From: Isoetes taiwanensis
Taxonomy: Eukaryota > Streptophyta > Lycopodiopsida > Isoetales > Isoetaceae
Assembly: GCA_021234155.1 (NCBI GenBank)
Contig: JAJEKV010000092.1
Coordinates: forward strand, 3,174,561 to 3,238,560
Direction of reading: 5' to 3'
DNA length: 64,000 nt
In this document: one piece after another, positions 11,441 through 24,316 of the stretch
Layout: every line of letters starts with the position of its first letter
How positions within the stretch are numbered: position 1 is the first letter of the stretch
Made by a program: the position numbers and the translations under genes
The notes under the pieces: model-generated
Database searches by the model: none
What the model was told of the DNA's origin: nothing
The model's input: the letters and a program-made list of their open reading frames with translations, nothing else

Positions 11441-12365
11441 CCAATCTTAACAAGAATAAAAGGCATAGAATCAATCTGTGTTAAATCCACAAAACAGATG
11501 AGTTGTCTTCCTGTCTGATGTAACAACTTCAATTTGAATCCCTTATAAGGTTTCATGCTAGAGCTTTAATTCTAATTGGAAAAAATGCAGGAATACATTA
11601 GAACAACTAAACCATGTCCAAATCCCACCATAAAATGATCCCCAAATCGCAATGCAGAAAATTTTCCTCGCAGAAGCCCTAAACTGTGACGCTCCCAGAA
11701 TATATACGACCCCCGGCCGTATACATACGGGGACTTTCCCCTCCCATGGCGACCATCGCGCCATGAGCAGGGCCCTCCATCTAACCCGGGCCCTCCATCT
11801 AACACGCTCCGGTGAAGGACATGGAGGGGTCATTCGGCCCACGCCTTCGATGGGCGCCTACGTCGCGGAAGCATGAAAACAAGGGTTAGCACACAGCATA
11901 AATTATATATAAGTGGCCACCATCCATCCAGATACTAACATCACAGAATATGCATCTAACTAAGAAAAACACCCAAAAGCCCAGGTTCTACCCCGGCCCA
12001 GACTCTAGTGGGGAGCGACTGGCGGCTGGGTCTCAGGAGATCAGCAGACCGAATCTTGGCATGGCGTTGGCTGGCATGGAACATCGGCTAGGGTTGTCCA
12101 CTCCATCCGCCCCTCCGGTGCACACTTTGCAGATGGGTCGATTCACGCTATGGCTTCGCTATAGCCTTCCGGAGACGCAGACTCAAGGTATCACCCTTTG
12201 AGCCTCTCCAGGTTCATGACACCTGGTCCGATGAGGTAGGTCGGGGAAGCGTCCCCTTCCAGAATCACAGTGGTTCCATGGGTGAGCTAGAGAATACGTG
12301 CCGCATCAGCGACCCCCGCATCCGTACCCGACGTACTCACCCTAAATCTACTCAAAGTGCATGGT

Positions 12366-12813
12366 TGTTGATGTTTGGGGTTCTTGGCATGCACCTTGCA
12401 GCAGCAGTCCATGACTGCCGGATGCCACAAGGCTGCCACAAATGCTCATGGATCAACAAAAGAAGGTGGGAAGAAACTCCAAGAACAAGAACAAAACAAA
12501 GAATGAACAAAACAGAATCATATTGATGCTCCAAAAGGAGGTGCTCCAAAACGTGAGCAAAAACCTAAACAATGAGAGGAAATGCTCTCTCTAAATAGTA
12601 GAGCAAAACCCTAACCCTAACTGATATCTCACCTACCACAGATCTAGGCTAAATCTGGGCCATAGATTGTGGGGTCCAATATGACAAATACATGTGGCCC
12701 ATGCCACCTACCATATATGTGGGCTAAATCTGGACCCTAGATCAAGTGGTCCAATGTGATAAATACATGTGGCCTATGCCACTCATACATATGTTTAGCC
12801 CAAAGGGCTAACA
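12366..12813 (-). repeat. LARD LTR (3' LTR in element orientation)
   Basis: 448 bp, bounded by TG..CA ends. Against the partner LTR it has a C/T difference in TATCTCAYCTACC and an A/G difference in CCCTAGRTCAAG. It contains two telomere-like CCCTAA units, which are simply part of the LTR. Confidence 0.9.
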
Positions 12814-13139
12814 CTCCCCCCACCACACCAAACTATGTAGAACCTTTATAACAAAGAGGTTAAACATGTACAAACAAAGGTCCAAAGTGAGGGGAAATAA
12901 TGAGAATGTCAAAGCCTTGACCCAAAAATGCCAATGTCGATGAAGTACAAAAAATCATGAGAGGTTGAGAAGGTCAAGCACCACGCCTCTTGAGCTTGCC
13001 ACGAGCTCCTTGAAATCCATAGAAGTCGAATCTAATGTTGAGAAGGCTGTCACCACTTCTCATAGAGCTTGCCACTTAGCTCCGAATACATGCGCCAATC
13101 AAAGTGTCTTGTAAGGAGTTGAACAAAAATTTGGAAAGA

Positions 13140-13400
13140 AAAATTGTTGAAGGGGCGGAAGGTTCTAAGTCATCTTCACGCCAGTTTTGAACTTGAATTG
13201 CAGAAACAAGGAGTTGAACTTGAAAGAGTTGAAACATAAGTGATTGAAGGAGCGGAAGACCCTGAGTCATCTTCACGCCATTTGTTGAACTTGAAAGAGC
13301 TTGAGCAGATAGTTGAACTTGAAGGAGTTGAAATTGAAGGGGCAGAAGGTTCTAAGTCATCTTCACGCCATTTGTTGAACTTGAAAGAGGCTCGACCGCC
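13140..13400. repeat. LARD interior: diverged tandem repeat, GTTGAA/CGGAAG type
   Basis: The block TTGAAGG(A/G)GCGGAAG..CTAAGTCATCTTCACGCCA occurs near 13146, 13244 and 13335, interspersed with TTGAACTTGAAAGAG units. The spacing is about 90-100 bp. Confidence 0.7.
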
Positions 13401-13639
13401 ATGTATTATGGACGACCGAGATGGATTAAAAAAAATTGTCTCTCAAACGCCCTGCATTTGGGTCGATGAGATAAGCTTGAATGTTGAGGAAAGATTGCTG
13501 AAAAAAGGCCTACACACGCCGGCTGTGTGAGGTTTGTTGGTACAAGGGTGCAAAGAAGATCTCCAAGAATGCGACAAAAGATGAGGTGTCCCCCAAAATG
13601 TGCCCAAATTATGCTCCAAGGACTTCTTGCATGAAAAGA

Positions 13640-14600
13640 GGATCGAAAGTTGTGCTCAAAGTCACGCCATGAGGGGTCGTGACAATTTTGTTGGACTCAC
13701 GCCATGGGGCCATGAGCATGGGGCAAAAAACCGTCGATAAAAAATGTCTTTAGATCTCTCGAGGAAAATATGCCACGCATTAATGGGCCGTGGTATGTGA
13801 TGTGGTTCACGCCAGCAAGGGTCGTGAAAGAAAATCAAATTGTGCCACGCCGTGGGGTCGTGGTTATTTGAGAACGCCACGCCGTGGGGCCGTGGGCTGA
13901 AGCTTGTAACACACGCCGTGGAAGGCCCACGCTGCGAAGGTTTTGAACTCGCGAAGCCACGCCGTGATGGCCGTGGGCTAGGTTTTGTAGACTGGAAGCC
14001 ACGCCATGACTTCCACGCCGTGATGGCCGTGGGCTAGGTTTTGCACACTTGAAGCCACGCCGTGATGGCCGTGGGCTGCTGTTGATGCTGATCAAAGCCT
14101 GAAATCCGTCTGGTGTGGATGATCCTCCAGGAAGTGTGGCCCGTGATCCTCCAGGAAGTGTGGCCCGTGATGGGTCGTGGACGCTGAAGAGCATGGACGC
14201 TGGCCGTGGAAGACCGTGATGAGAGCAGCACACTTGAAGCTTTACTGCCGTGAGAGTTGCAGAAAGGTCGTGTCGTGGAGACTTTGTGAAGCCAAGGCCG
14301 TGGGTCGGTGAAGTTCTTGAGGGATGGGCCACGCCGTGATGGTTCGAAGGTCTGAGAAGCCACACCGTGATGGCCGTGGGGTCTCTGACGCTGTGATTGA
14401 AGAGATTGATCACGCCGGGATAGGCCGTGAAGCAAAGAAGATCCCCACGCCAAAGGGGCTGTGGAGATTAACGTGAAGGTCGGGCAGCAGAAATTGTGCC
14501 ACGCCGTGATGAATTGTTACTGTAAAACTTGATAGGCCGTGGGGCCTTAGAATTCCGTTGCCCTGGGTGGGCCGCAGGGCATGAAGCTGTATGACGCCGT
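13640..14600. repeat. LARD interior: CACGCCGTGATGGCCGTGGG minisatellite
   Basis: At least a dozen variants of CACGCCGTG(A)TGGCCGTGGG, spaced about 30-60 bp, run through nearly 1 kb. Two adjacent copies of a 24-bp unit starting GATCCTCCAGGAAG lie at about 14118-14170. The unit holds overlapping hairpin-prone words (CACGCCGTG, CCACGCCGTGG). No coding frame is conserved through it. Confidence 0.75.
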
Positions 14601-16469
14601 GAGGGTTGCAACAGAAGCTGGAATATATGTAAGAAAACAGTTCCTGATATTTTTCAATGCCATGCATCGGTGCTGCTTAAAGGATCACATCTGGCGAAGG
14701 AGGGCAGTTGATTGCCACAGAAAACTCCGGTGAATAAGTTATAGTGTGCCGCCACTGCTGCTGATGCCGCTCATGAAGACAGATTAATTTTGAAGCAGAG
14801 CATCTGCAGAGGTCGATATGAAATGGTTGGTTGCCACAGAGATGATGTTGTGGGCTTGCAGACAATGATGCAGGGCCGAGCTTGACTGCTGTGTTGTGGC
14901 TTCACAGATATGAAGCGTGAGACAAATAGGGTAGATTGGACAGAAATTGCTCTGTGCCAAAAAGGATGTCAAGAAGATGGCATTTCATGAGAATAATCTG
15001 GCAGAGTTTTCACTGCGATTGCTGGGCCAATGCCGCTTAAGATGGTGCTAAAAATTTCGGATGCAGGGAAAACCACGGATGCTCTGTTTCTTTGGACACA
15101 AGCTTGATTGATTACTCGCGGTGAAAAAAACGTTGTCACGCCATGGTCTACGTTGATAGATCTGCGGATGAAGTGTGCAGAAGTGATTCCGGGTTGCAAC
15201 CAAAGCCGGAAATTTTTTTTTTGCGCGTAAAGAGGGCATCCCATTGTCTCTAAAATGTTGCGGGGAGATAGATGAGATATCGGTGGCTATGCAGCTCAAA
15301 GGCGGCTTGAAGATATTCTTTGAATCCATGGCTAATTGGCATAACAAATCCATGGGGCTTTTGAGGAAAATGGAGCGAGCTTGATCCCATGGAACTGTAA
15401 AAGACATTACCCCAGAAGATTGAACTGTTGATGCAAGAAAATTTGTGTGGGGCTTGTTCGCGAAGGCAAACCATGCCGACGAAAGTAAGACCATGTTCCT
15501 ATGTTTCGGTGGTTGTCTGCTCTGTGATACAAAAGTCCTGTGGAAGGATGCAGAAGATCTGACTAAAACTTGACTCTTTTGTTCTCCAACAAGAGCGAAA
15601 TATAGCAAAATATGTCAAATCATAGGTGATAGCCCTGCGTTCTGGTTGAACAAAAGGGGTGAAGTGCCCCTGTGTTGCACCTACTGTGTGCAGAAAGCTG
15701 AGGGCAGAGCATGAAATCAGAGGTATGAATGTAGAGCATGAATCAAAGTTAGGAATCACGATAGAGCTGTATGTTGCATCCGAGCAAAATCATCAATAAG
15801 AAACTGATGGGGCTTGTCCAAGATAACAAGGTTAGGGCGGGCGGATTCCGATCTTTGAATGAGAGAGCGAGAGGCCGATTTTGAATTTTGGGTGCGTATT
15901 AAAGATCCGGAGGCATCAATGATCAAAATAGAATGCAAGTCTTTGGGCGGAGGAGAATCAAGTGCTTGATGAAAAGAACTGTGGCAAAATTTGTCCCTTT
16001 GTGAAGCCATTGGGCAAATATCACAGAGTATGGTGATGAAGAACATGAAAGACCCACAGAGCATCTCCAGAGTTCAGCACCCAAAATACACTCGAAAATA
16101 AAAGAACTGGAGTAGTACTGAAGACCCGAAGGGCATCTCCAGCACAAAAATACACCCAAAAATAAGAACTGTATTACCTGTGGCAAACTTGTCTCGTAAG
16201 AAATAAGAAATGTATGCGCCTTGTGCACAGAATAGAGGATAGCAAAAATAGCGTCGATCAACCCAAATGTCACAAATAAGAACTTTATTTTGCCACAAAT
16301 CACATTTGCCCCCTTCCTCTTCTGAAAAGTGGGCAAGTATCACAGATGATAATGCAAGAATGTGTCGCTGTAGATCCAAATATTTTTGGGCTTAAAACTT
16401 TTGGAGATGCTTGAAATACAAAACAAGAGATTGATCATGAGCCCAAGAGACCCCGGCATGAGGCGCCAG

Positions 16470-16917
16470 TGTTGATGTTTGGGGTTCTTGGCATGCACCT
16501 TGCAGCAGCAGTCCATGACTGCCGGATGCCACAAGGCTGCCACAAATGCTCATGGATCAACAAAAGAAGGTGGGAAGAAACTCCAAGAACAAGAACAAAA
16601 CAAAGAATGAACAAAACAGAATCATATTGATGCTCCAAAAGGAGGTGCTCCAAAACGTGAGCAAAAACCTAAACAATGAGAGGAAATGCTCTCTCTAAAT
16701 AGTAGAGCAAAACCCTAACCCTAACTGATATCTCATCTACCACAGATCTAGGCTAAATCTGGGCCATAGATTGTGGGGTCCAATATGACAAATACATGTG
16801 GCCCATGCCACCTACCATATATGTGGGCTAAATCTGGACCCTAGGTCAAGTGGTCCAATGTGATAAATACATGTGGCCTATGCCACTCATACATATGTTT
16901 AGCCCAAAGGGCTAACA
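16470..16917 (-). repeat. LARD LTR (5' LTR in element orientation)
   Basis: 448-bp partner of the LTR at 12366-12813. The primer-binding site lies just inside it at about 16451-16468, followed by the internal domain on the minus strand. Confidence 0.9.
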
Positions 16918-17794
16918 ATGGTGCCCCATACGGGTCACACCACTACACCCAGGGAGTGTCAGACCCATACCCGGCCCTCTACGTGTCCGGCTATCAGGCC
17001 CAGCCCACTGTAGGAGTCTCAGGAGCCTTGTATGCTCGTGCAAGACCCCACCCCTCATCTTACCACTGTGTCCCTTGTCTGGTGCTAAGCCAGACCATAG
17101 CATCTATGACCCGGTGGGCTCTTGTGCACAGGCCGAAAATACTAGGGTGTTAAAGGAAGTACTAGGAGCATTCTATACTCAAGCTCAAAGGCCTCTACCC
17201 CCCTTTTAATCCCCTGTTTACTGGAGCGACTAAACTGACTCATAGAGACATCGACCATCCCATAACAGAGCATCATTCATAATTGAAAAGTACTCCTAAT
17301 TACCAAAGAAGGGTTAATCTCACCCAAAACTATCCAGAAAAGAATACCAGAGTATTATTCTACAATTTGCAACTAAATACCACTAACCAGAGTTTCGACT
17401 GGACCCGTTGTCAAGGGGTGCTTCCATGGGGCTGTACTGGGGTAACAGCAACAGCGAAAGGGTGTTTGGCGGCAACTGTTTCCTGAGCGCTCAGCTGCTC
17501 CTGGCGCTTTGCTGGGTCGAAATTGGGCTGATATGAAGATGGCGCTTCCCTTTGGTGGCCTAGTTTAGCAACCCTCATGCTGGCCACCCAGGTTATGCCA
17601 AATGGCGCCTTCCCACTATTAGATGTCTTAATAGCAAGTATTTAGATAATTATCCTTTATAATTAAGTTAACATAGCTAATTAAAACCATTGTGGCCAAC
17701 CCCCTAGGTTATCATACCCCAGGTGGCGTACCTATACCGAGTGACGTGTGCAATATATTTGTATGTACACCGTATAAATACTTGGAACGTCACA

Positions 17795-18382
17795 TTCTCC
17801 CCTCCTTAGAATCAATGTTGTCCTCAGCATCGGGGTTAGTTAGAAATGTACAAAGAAATACATTATAAAGGAAGGTAATTCGTTATTTTTCCCAAAAGCA
17901 ATACATATATTCAAAAGTTTAAAGTTTGCAAAACATTTCAAGCACCGTGGTGCGTTCAACATGATTATCATAATCAAACAGTTTAAGGACCGAAGTCCAA
18001 TACCAACATCAGTGGACAATAAACAAAACATGTCGGCAAAAATAAAACTGAAGAGTTCGGGTCATCAGTAACCCTCTAGCATGGGCAGGGCACGCACTGC
18101 TTACTGGCCTGCACATGTCAGTATATTAGTGCATGTGATGAAATTGTGGTTGAAGGGACCACCCCCTTATAATAATTAAAAGAAAATACTATCTATGAGG
18201 GAACCTATCATGTCTATGGTTTGCAGTTCCTTGTAGCATAGGGATTGGTCAAATTCCCATTGTAGCCGAAAGGAAGGCGGCCTATCAACTATATGCTCTG
18301 CAACAAGTTGTGGTCAGGTCACTATTGACAGTACACCACGTCCTAGAGAACACAAGGTGATCTCATCATCGGTTACTTGATA
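17795..18382 (-). other. 3' untranslated region of the host gypsy pol
   Basis: About 590 bp between the pol stop codon and the 3' LTR. No gene is seen. The polypurine tract (minus GGAGGGGAGA) is at 17795-17806, next to the LTR start. Confidence 0.6.
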
Positions 18383-21300
18383 TTACTTACGATGCATCTT
18401 GCCCTTTAAGGCGCTATCCCTGACAATCAAGCTTCTAAGCTTGCCGCCGACTGCGGGGTTGATAGCATCGTTGATGGTGCGGCCTTGAGATTTGCGCATG
18501 AAATCCGGATAATGCTTGTCAAGGTCTATCTTCATCACCCACGTAGCATCTTCAACTGGTAAGTGTTTCCACTTAACCAAGTATTGCAACATTTGAGTCC
18601 TTCTGGTTTGTTTGTAAGCTCGGTCAAGAAGAGCTTCAGGCACTATTTCGAGTTGCTCTTCTGTCATTTCTAGGAGGGTTGGGGTCTCCAAAACCTCCTC
18701 CGGATCAGGGGTGTGTTGCTTCAGAAGACTCACGTGAAAGACCTTGTGGATCTTTAAGCGGGGCGGCAATTCTAAGCGATATGCCTGCTCTCCAACGCGC
18801 TCAATAATCTTGAATGGTCCAGCCCATCTGGGGGATAACTTTTTGCAGTTGCCAATCTTAAGCTTGGCTTGCTTCACCTTAATCTTAAGCCAAACTGATT
18901 CGCCCACCTGGAAAATGCGTGGGGTTCTGTGCTTATCAGCTACACTCTTCTATCGACTGCGTGCAGCTAATAAGTAATCACGAACTTCTTCAACTAGAGC
19001 TTGCATTTCCAAGAGGAGTTGTTGAGAAACCTCCACCTTAGAAACGGGGTTATGCCAAGTGTCTGGAGTAAGACATTGATAACCATAATTAATCATGAAG
19101 GGGGACATTCTGGAAGATTCCTGTTTCATGCTGTTATAGGCAAACTCGACCAGATAAATGTAGTCAGCCCATTGTGATTGCTTACTCCACACATAACTTC
19201 TTAGCATATCCTCTATAATGCGCTTGGTACGTTCTGTCTGACCATCCGTTTGAGGATGATATGCTATACTCATAGCAAGCTTGGTATGAATGGTGGCAAA
19301 GAAATCTTTCCAGAATGCACTCACAAATTTGGGATCCCTATCCGACACAATTACTCGTGGCATTCCGTGCAATCTGAAGATCTCCTTGGCAAATAGGAGA
19401 GCAGTATCAAAGGCTGTATCCGTGGTACGACATGGCAAGAAATGAGCCATCTTCGACAATTTGTCGACCACAACCATTAAGGCATCAAACCCCCGGAGAG
19501 TTCTTGGAAGGCCCACAATGAAATCCATGGTTATCACTTCCCATTTGGCGTTGGGCACATCCACGGGTTGCAGCTCGTCTGGAATCCTTAACTGCTCAGC
19601 TTTGGTTTGCTGACATACCTGACACTGCTTAATGTACCTGGCAATGTCCTTTTTCATGGAAGGCCAGAAATAGCTGGATCGAATCTTAAAGTATTTGTCC
19701 TTGTAATATAAGAAGTTGCCTTCCTTCTTATACGAACGGAAAGCGTCACACTCCTTATCAGTTCGAGCTTCCTTAGCGAAACTATCCCAAATGTCACAGA
19801 ACTCATGATCTGTGGCCAAGGTCTGCTCTATCTGTTTCCCAAACCCACTGGTGAGCGTAGAAATGGCATTACAATGGGTTCGGGTCACTAAGGGATGGCG
19901 TGACAATGCATCCACAACCACATTGTGCTTGCCCAGCTTATACATAATCTCAAAATCATACTCCTCCAAGAATTCCATCCATCTTCTTTGACGGAGATTG
20001 AGATTTGGCTGGGTGGATAAATAACGGAGACTTTGATGATCTGTATCCAACTGGAATCTTCTACCAAGAAGGTAGTGTCTCCATATCCGTAAAGCACGGA
20101 CAACGGCTAACAATTCCTGATCATGGGTAGGATATCGCTGCTCTGTTTCGTTCATTTTCTTTGAGTCATATGCAATAACTCTCCCCTCCTGCATTAGGAC
20201 TCCCCCGGTGGCAATCTTGCTGGCATCCATCGCCACCAGTTTATCCTGGGCAGGATCGGGCAATGTGAGAACTGGTGTTGATGTTAAGGCATCCTTAAGC
20301 TGCTGGAAACTTTCCTGAACTTTTGTCTTCCAGTGGTCCATCCAATCTTTCACCTTCTCATGCTTTGTGAGATTTGTAAGAGGAGCTGCAATCTTCGCAA
20401 AATCCTTCACAAATTTTCGATAGTAGCCTGCTAATCCCAAGAAACTTCGGACTTCGGAAACATTCGCGGGAATAGGCCATTCTCTTACGGCCTCTATCTT
20501 TGCCGGGTCTGTAGCAATTCCCTCTGCCGAAATGATATGGCCCAAATAATCGACCTTTGGAGTGGCAAACTTGCACTTAGAGAACTTGGCATAGAGCTGA
20601 TGACGCCTTAGCTTTTGTAGGGCTAATCTAAGATGTTTCTCATGCTCCTCGAGGGTCTTACTATAGATGAGAATGTCATCGAAGAAAATAACAACAAAAT
20701 CATCCAGGTATTGCCGAAAGACATCATTCATTAGTCGCATGAAAGTTGCTGGGGCATTAGTTAGTCCAAAAGGCATAACTGTAAATTCATAATGCCCATA
20801 TCTAGTGCGAAAAGTAGATTTATGGATGTCCTCCTCTTTAATCCTTATCTGATGGTATCCGGAGCATAGATCAATCTTTGAGAAATACTTAGCCCCTTGC
20901 AACTGATCCATTAGGTCATCTGCCCTAGGCAAAGCTTAGCGATTCTTGATGGTATGCTTGTTGAGTTGCCGATAATCAATACACATTCTGAGTGAGCCGT
21001 CCTTCTTCTTAACGAAGAGAATAGGAGCGCCAAAAGGCGAAACACTAGGTCGAATGAAACCTAGGTTTAGTAGCTCCTGAAGTTGCTTCTTAAGTTCTGC
21101 CAATTCTGGAGGATTCATACGGTACGGGGCCTTGCTAGTAGGCTTGGTACCCGGCTCTAAAGCTATTTCACATTCCACTCCTCTAAAAGGAGGAAGCTTC
21201 TGAATCTCATCGGGGAAAAGGTCACCAAATTCCCGGAGAAGATGAGCAATCCCTTCTGGCAAGCTATCGATTACTTGCTTCTGTTTAGCATCTGACTCCA

Positions 21301-21906
21301 TGGACGCAAGGCTAATGATGCAAAGGAGCTTTTCCTTGCGTATAGCTTTATCTAACTGCCTGATGGAGATAGACTGCATGATAGGGTTGAATGGTTCACC
21401 TTTAATAGTCACGCGGGCTCCATTAGCTGCGTTGAAGGTAACTTCCCTCTTCTCGCAGTCTATGTTGGCTTTTGCAGATGCCAAGAATTCCATACCAACA
21501 ATGAGGTCGTATTTGCCAATATCCATCAACTCGGCACCCAAAGCAACTGGTGCACCTGGCAACTGCATCTTAAGGTTGATGCGCCGGCCATGAGTATGCC
21601 TGACCTTACCACTGGCTAGAGTGACAGGCCTTGGTCGAGACCTTAATGTTTCAAGCTGTAAGACCTGAGCCATTCTAGGGGAAGCAAAGTTATGTGTACT
21701 TCCCGTATCCATAAGAATTACAAAAGGCTTACTTTCTACTTGACCTATAGTGGAAATGACAGCAGGCTGACTTTCGGCGTTGCCAGTTTCTATAGCTGCA
21801 AGGATATGAGACGCACCGTGAATATACTCGGGAGCCTCGTCTTCGACAGGTAAGGTCGACTCCAGATCGTCCCAATCGAGGTCGGCCATGGCCAGCTGGG
21901 CAGTCT
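18383..21906 (-). pseudogene. Host gypsy pol: protease, RT, RNase H, integrase, chromodomain; two nonsense codons
   Basis: A single minus-strand frame of about 1170 codons is interrupted only by TAA at 20936-20938 and TAG near 18950. Domain order from the N-side: aspartic protease (MDTGSTHNF, about 21700); RT ([26 protein letters not shown], then FFDDIL as the active-site box); RNase H (VAMDAS...TDHQSL); integrase ([32 protein letters not shown]); and a C-terminal chromodomain (YLVKWKHLPVEDATW) near 18520-18600. The His-His half of the integrase HHCC finger is missing. Order and chromodomain place it in the chromoviruses. With two stops and the missing finger it is not expected to be autonomous. 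Confidence 0.9.
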
Positions 21907-22607
21907 CACTACAAGAGGATAGCCATTTTTCATCACTTTAATATCACTTGAAATCTCAAAAAACATCAAGTGATATAAATAGTGATATTAAGGTATGGTG
22001 ATACTACCAATGACACAAATTCTATCATTTATAACATCATCAGCATCGTCATAAATATGGTCAACAATTATACCAGTACTAATTGATGACGATATATGTG
22101 TTGGTAATAGCATCATAAATAATATCAGATATTGCATCAAGCTTACTATCAATAATTATTCAAATTGTGTTAATAACAATACAAGTGTTATAGCTTTTGC
22201 CAGTTATAGTATCACCAATAGCTTCATTTGTAGTATCACATATTGAGAATATTATAACAGTGATGCTATGTATGTTGCTAATAGCATCATGGATACTATC
22301 ACAACTTACATCGCTCTTACTATCAATACTTATTGTAATTGTAATAATGATAATACACTTGTTAATGTTTACGACAATTGTAATATCACTTCTATTGCCA
22401 CTCCCTTCTTCGATTATTGTGTCATTATCTAAAAATGACATTAGATGTGTCTCCGTTAGAGCATATGTTGCACCATCATGTATCTGACAATAAGTATCAA
22501 TCACGCGTCAACAGTACTTAATTGTATTATTGACACTGTAGTTGTTTTTCACATTATAGCTTTAATTTCCACTCATTTCACCACTAATTTCACTGGCTAC
22601 TGTTGTC

Positions 22608-22692
22608 AATGTCATGGAACACATTGAGAGTTTAATCGTCATGCAACATATTGAGAGTTTAATCGTCATGCAACACATTGAGAGTTTAATCA
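22608..22692. repeat. Three tandem copies of a ~27-bp unit in the CACTA left part
   Basis: The unit CA..CATTGAGAGTTTAATCG/ATC is present three times in a row, with only CATATT/CACATT-type differences. Confidence 0.75.
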
Positions 22693-23974
22693 TCAAAATG
22701 CAAGCCTTCATATATGGATTGTCTAGTTTATTTCTTGAAGGATAAGGACAATGTGTTTACGACGCAATCTAGGGTAACGCCACCATGAGACATGAACAAT
22801 TGGATAATTTTAATAGATAGATAGTAATTTAAAGTCACGCCACTAGGCAGCATCCAACTGGACATGATATTATGCTTGGTAGAAGCTCTAAACTTCATAT
22901 AGCAGACTAGTTTTCTGCACCAAAATTTGATTTGAGTTGTAAAGCTCGTTCTATCACTTTGTAGTCAATAGGAAGGCGAGAACTTAGACCCTAATTATGA
23001 AGACAGTCATGCATAAAAGGAACAAATAGGGTCCAGACATAATAGGGTTTGGACAATTGGAATTATTTGAAGATGAAAGACCATATACACAATTCCTCCG
23101 TTTTTTGCATCGATTCTTGCTGTAAGGGCAGATCCAATCCTTTGCTTCTTCTATGCTTCTTCTAGAGAAAGCTTGAATGTTTTTCTTGTATTGCCACATA
23201 TACTCCTCGTTCATGACCAACCCGGGTAGGAGGCTCGATTTTGATCACAGATAACGAAATGCGGCCCGGAAGGTGGGAATTTGGCATCGAAAGTGATGTA
23301 GTGTAGGAAAATGCATTAGCCCAAGAAACCCAAGCAGAGATTCCATGGAAAGGGTCTGCAGTGGATAAAAATGTTGAGGATTCTCCGGACTTGAATATGA
23401 AAGAATTGTTCTCTAATGGTGCAAATCAAGATGATCTATAAAATGAAGTTCCTCTAGACCATGCTAGTATTGTTTGCAAACGTAAATTTTCTATCACATG
23501 ATGAGTTCAAGGGGTGCCTATTGAAAGAAATTGGCATCTACCTCTTCTATAATTCAGTTCTTTGTGAAGACCAGAGGTTGCGATGGCATTATGGTCTTTC
23601 AAGCTAATGCACACGAAACCACCCCTTTGTGCTAGGTCTGGGTGAAATTATGAGGGAAGACGAAACATATAGAACCCATGATGGATATATGCCGTGTCAA
23701 GTTAATGTCTTGGATATTAATTGCTTCCTCCAATTCCACTTCTTGGCTGTAGCTCCTAAGTTTTATTGGGCTTATTGTGAGTTTTTTCTTGATTTGATTT
23801 GGAAGAGTCTAGATGTGTCTTAGAGCCACATATCGGTTTCTTGACACCCAAGTTTAAGGGATGATTGATGTCTTTAAATAATGGTGTAGGAATACCATAT
23901 TTATCATTAACAAAATCTAAGTATCTCAACGTGAATTGTGAAGATCTACATTGGGGAAATTCCCCGGAAGTCTA

Positions 23975-24229
23975 TTTTGCTACCGTCCTAGTGGACGAAA
24001 ACTCCGTCCTATGTGGCAATCCGTCGGATTCACTGCCGCCAATTTTTTGCCCATTTTCGATCCCTCCCCACAAGAACAATTGGGACTGGCATTTAAGGCT
24101 TCTTCTGAGCGCACATTTCTTAGAGGATTCTATAAGAATCGGTTTTTTCCACAAGTACTTGTGTTTCTCTTTAGAATCTTTATTCAACCTCTTTTTTTTC
24201 TAGATGATGGATTCATGAACACTGCATCT

Positions 24230-24316
<87 letters not shown>

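Larger units (their letters stand above)
12366..16917 (-). mobile_element. Non-coding LTR retrotransposon (LARD-like), young insertion
   Basis: Two LTRs of exactly 448 bp (12366-12813 and 16470-16917), each TGTTGATG...GGGCTAACA on the plus strand, differ at two positions that I can find. The target duplication ATGGT lies at 12361-12365 and 16918-16922. Orientation is minus: the PBS-like TGGCGCCTCATGCCGGGG abuts the LTR at 16469, and the purine-rich tract GGTGTGGTGGGGGGGAG abuts the other LTR at 12814. The 3.66-kb interior has no recognisable gag, protease, RT or integrase on either strand, so the element must be mobilised in trans. Its frames of up to 192 codons look incidental. Confidence 0.9.
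11685..17794 (-). repeat. 3' LTR of the host gypsy element, split by the LARD
   Basis: The segments 11685-12365 and 16923-17794 together form an LTR of about 1553 bp collinear with 47454-49009. The uninterrupted copy at 48115-48130 shows the empty site, with CATGGTGCCCC intact. The minus-strand LTR starts at 17794 (TGTGACGTTCC) next to the polypurine tract at 17795-17806. Confidence 0.88.

Noticed and set aside
12600-12620. Telomere-like CCCTAACCCTAA in the LARD LTR
   Set aside because: Only two units, and the same bases occur at the same LTR position in the partner at about 16710. It is LTR sequence, not an interstitial telomere.
13835-14453. Minus-strand frames of 139-192 codons in the LARD interior
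   Set aside because: They run through the CACGCCGTG minisatellite, are open in more than one frame, and show only repeat-derived peptides.
13640-14600. CRISPR-like regularly spaced repeats
   Set aside because: Units are imperfect, spacers are not unique or constant in length, and the context is a plant LTR element.
24230-24316. Poly-threonine coding region
   Set aside because: It is an uninterrupted CAA microsatellite with no conserved flanking protein.
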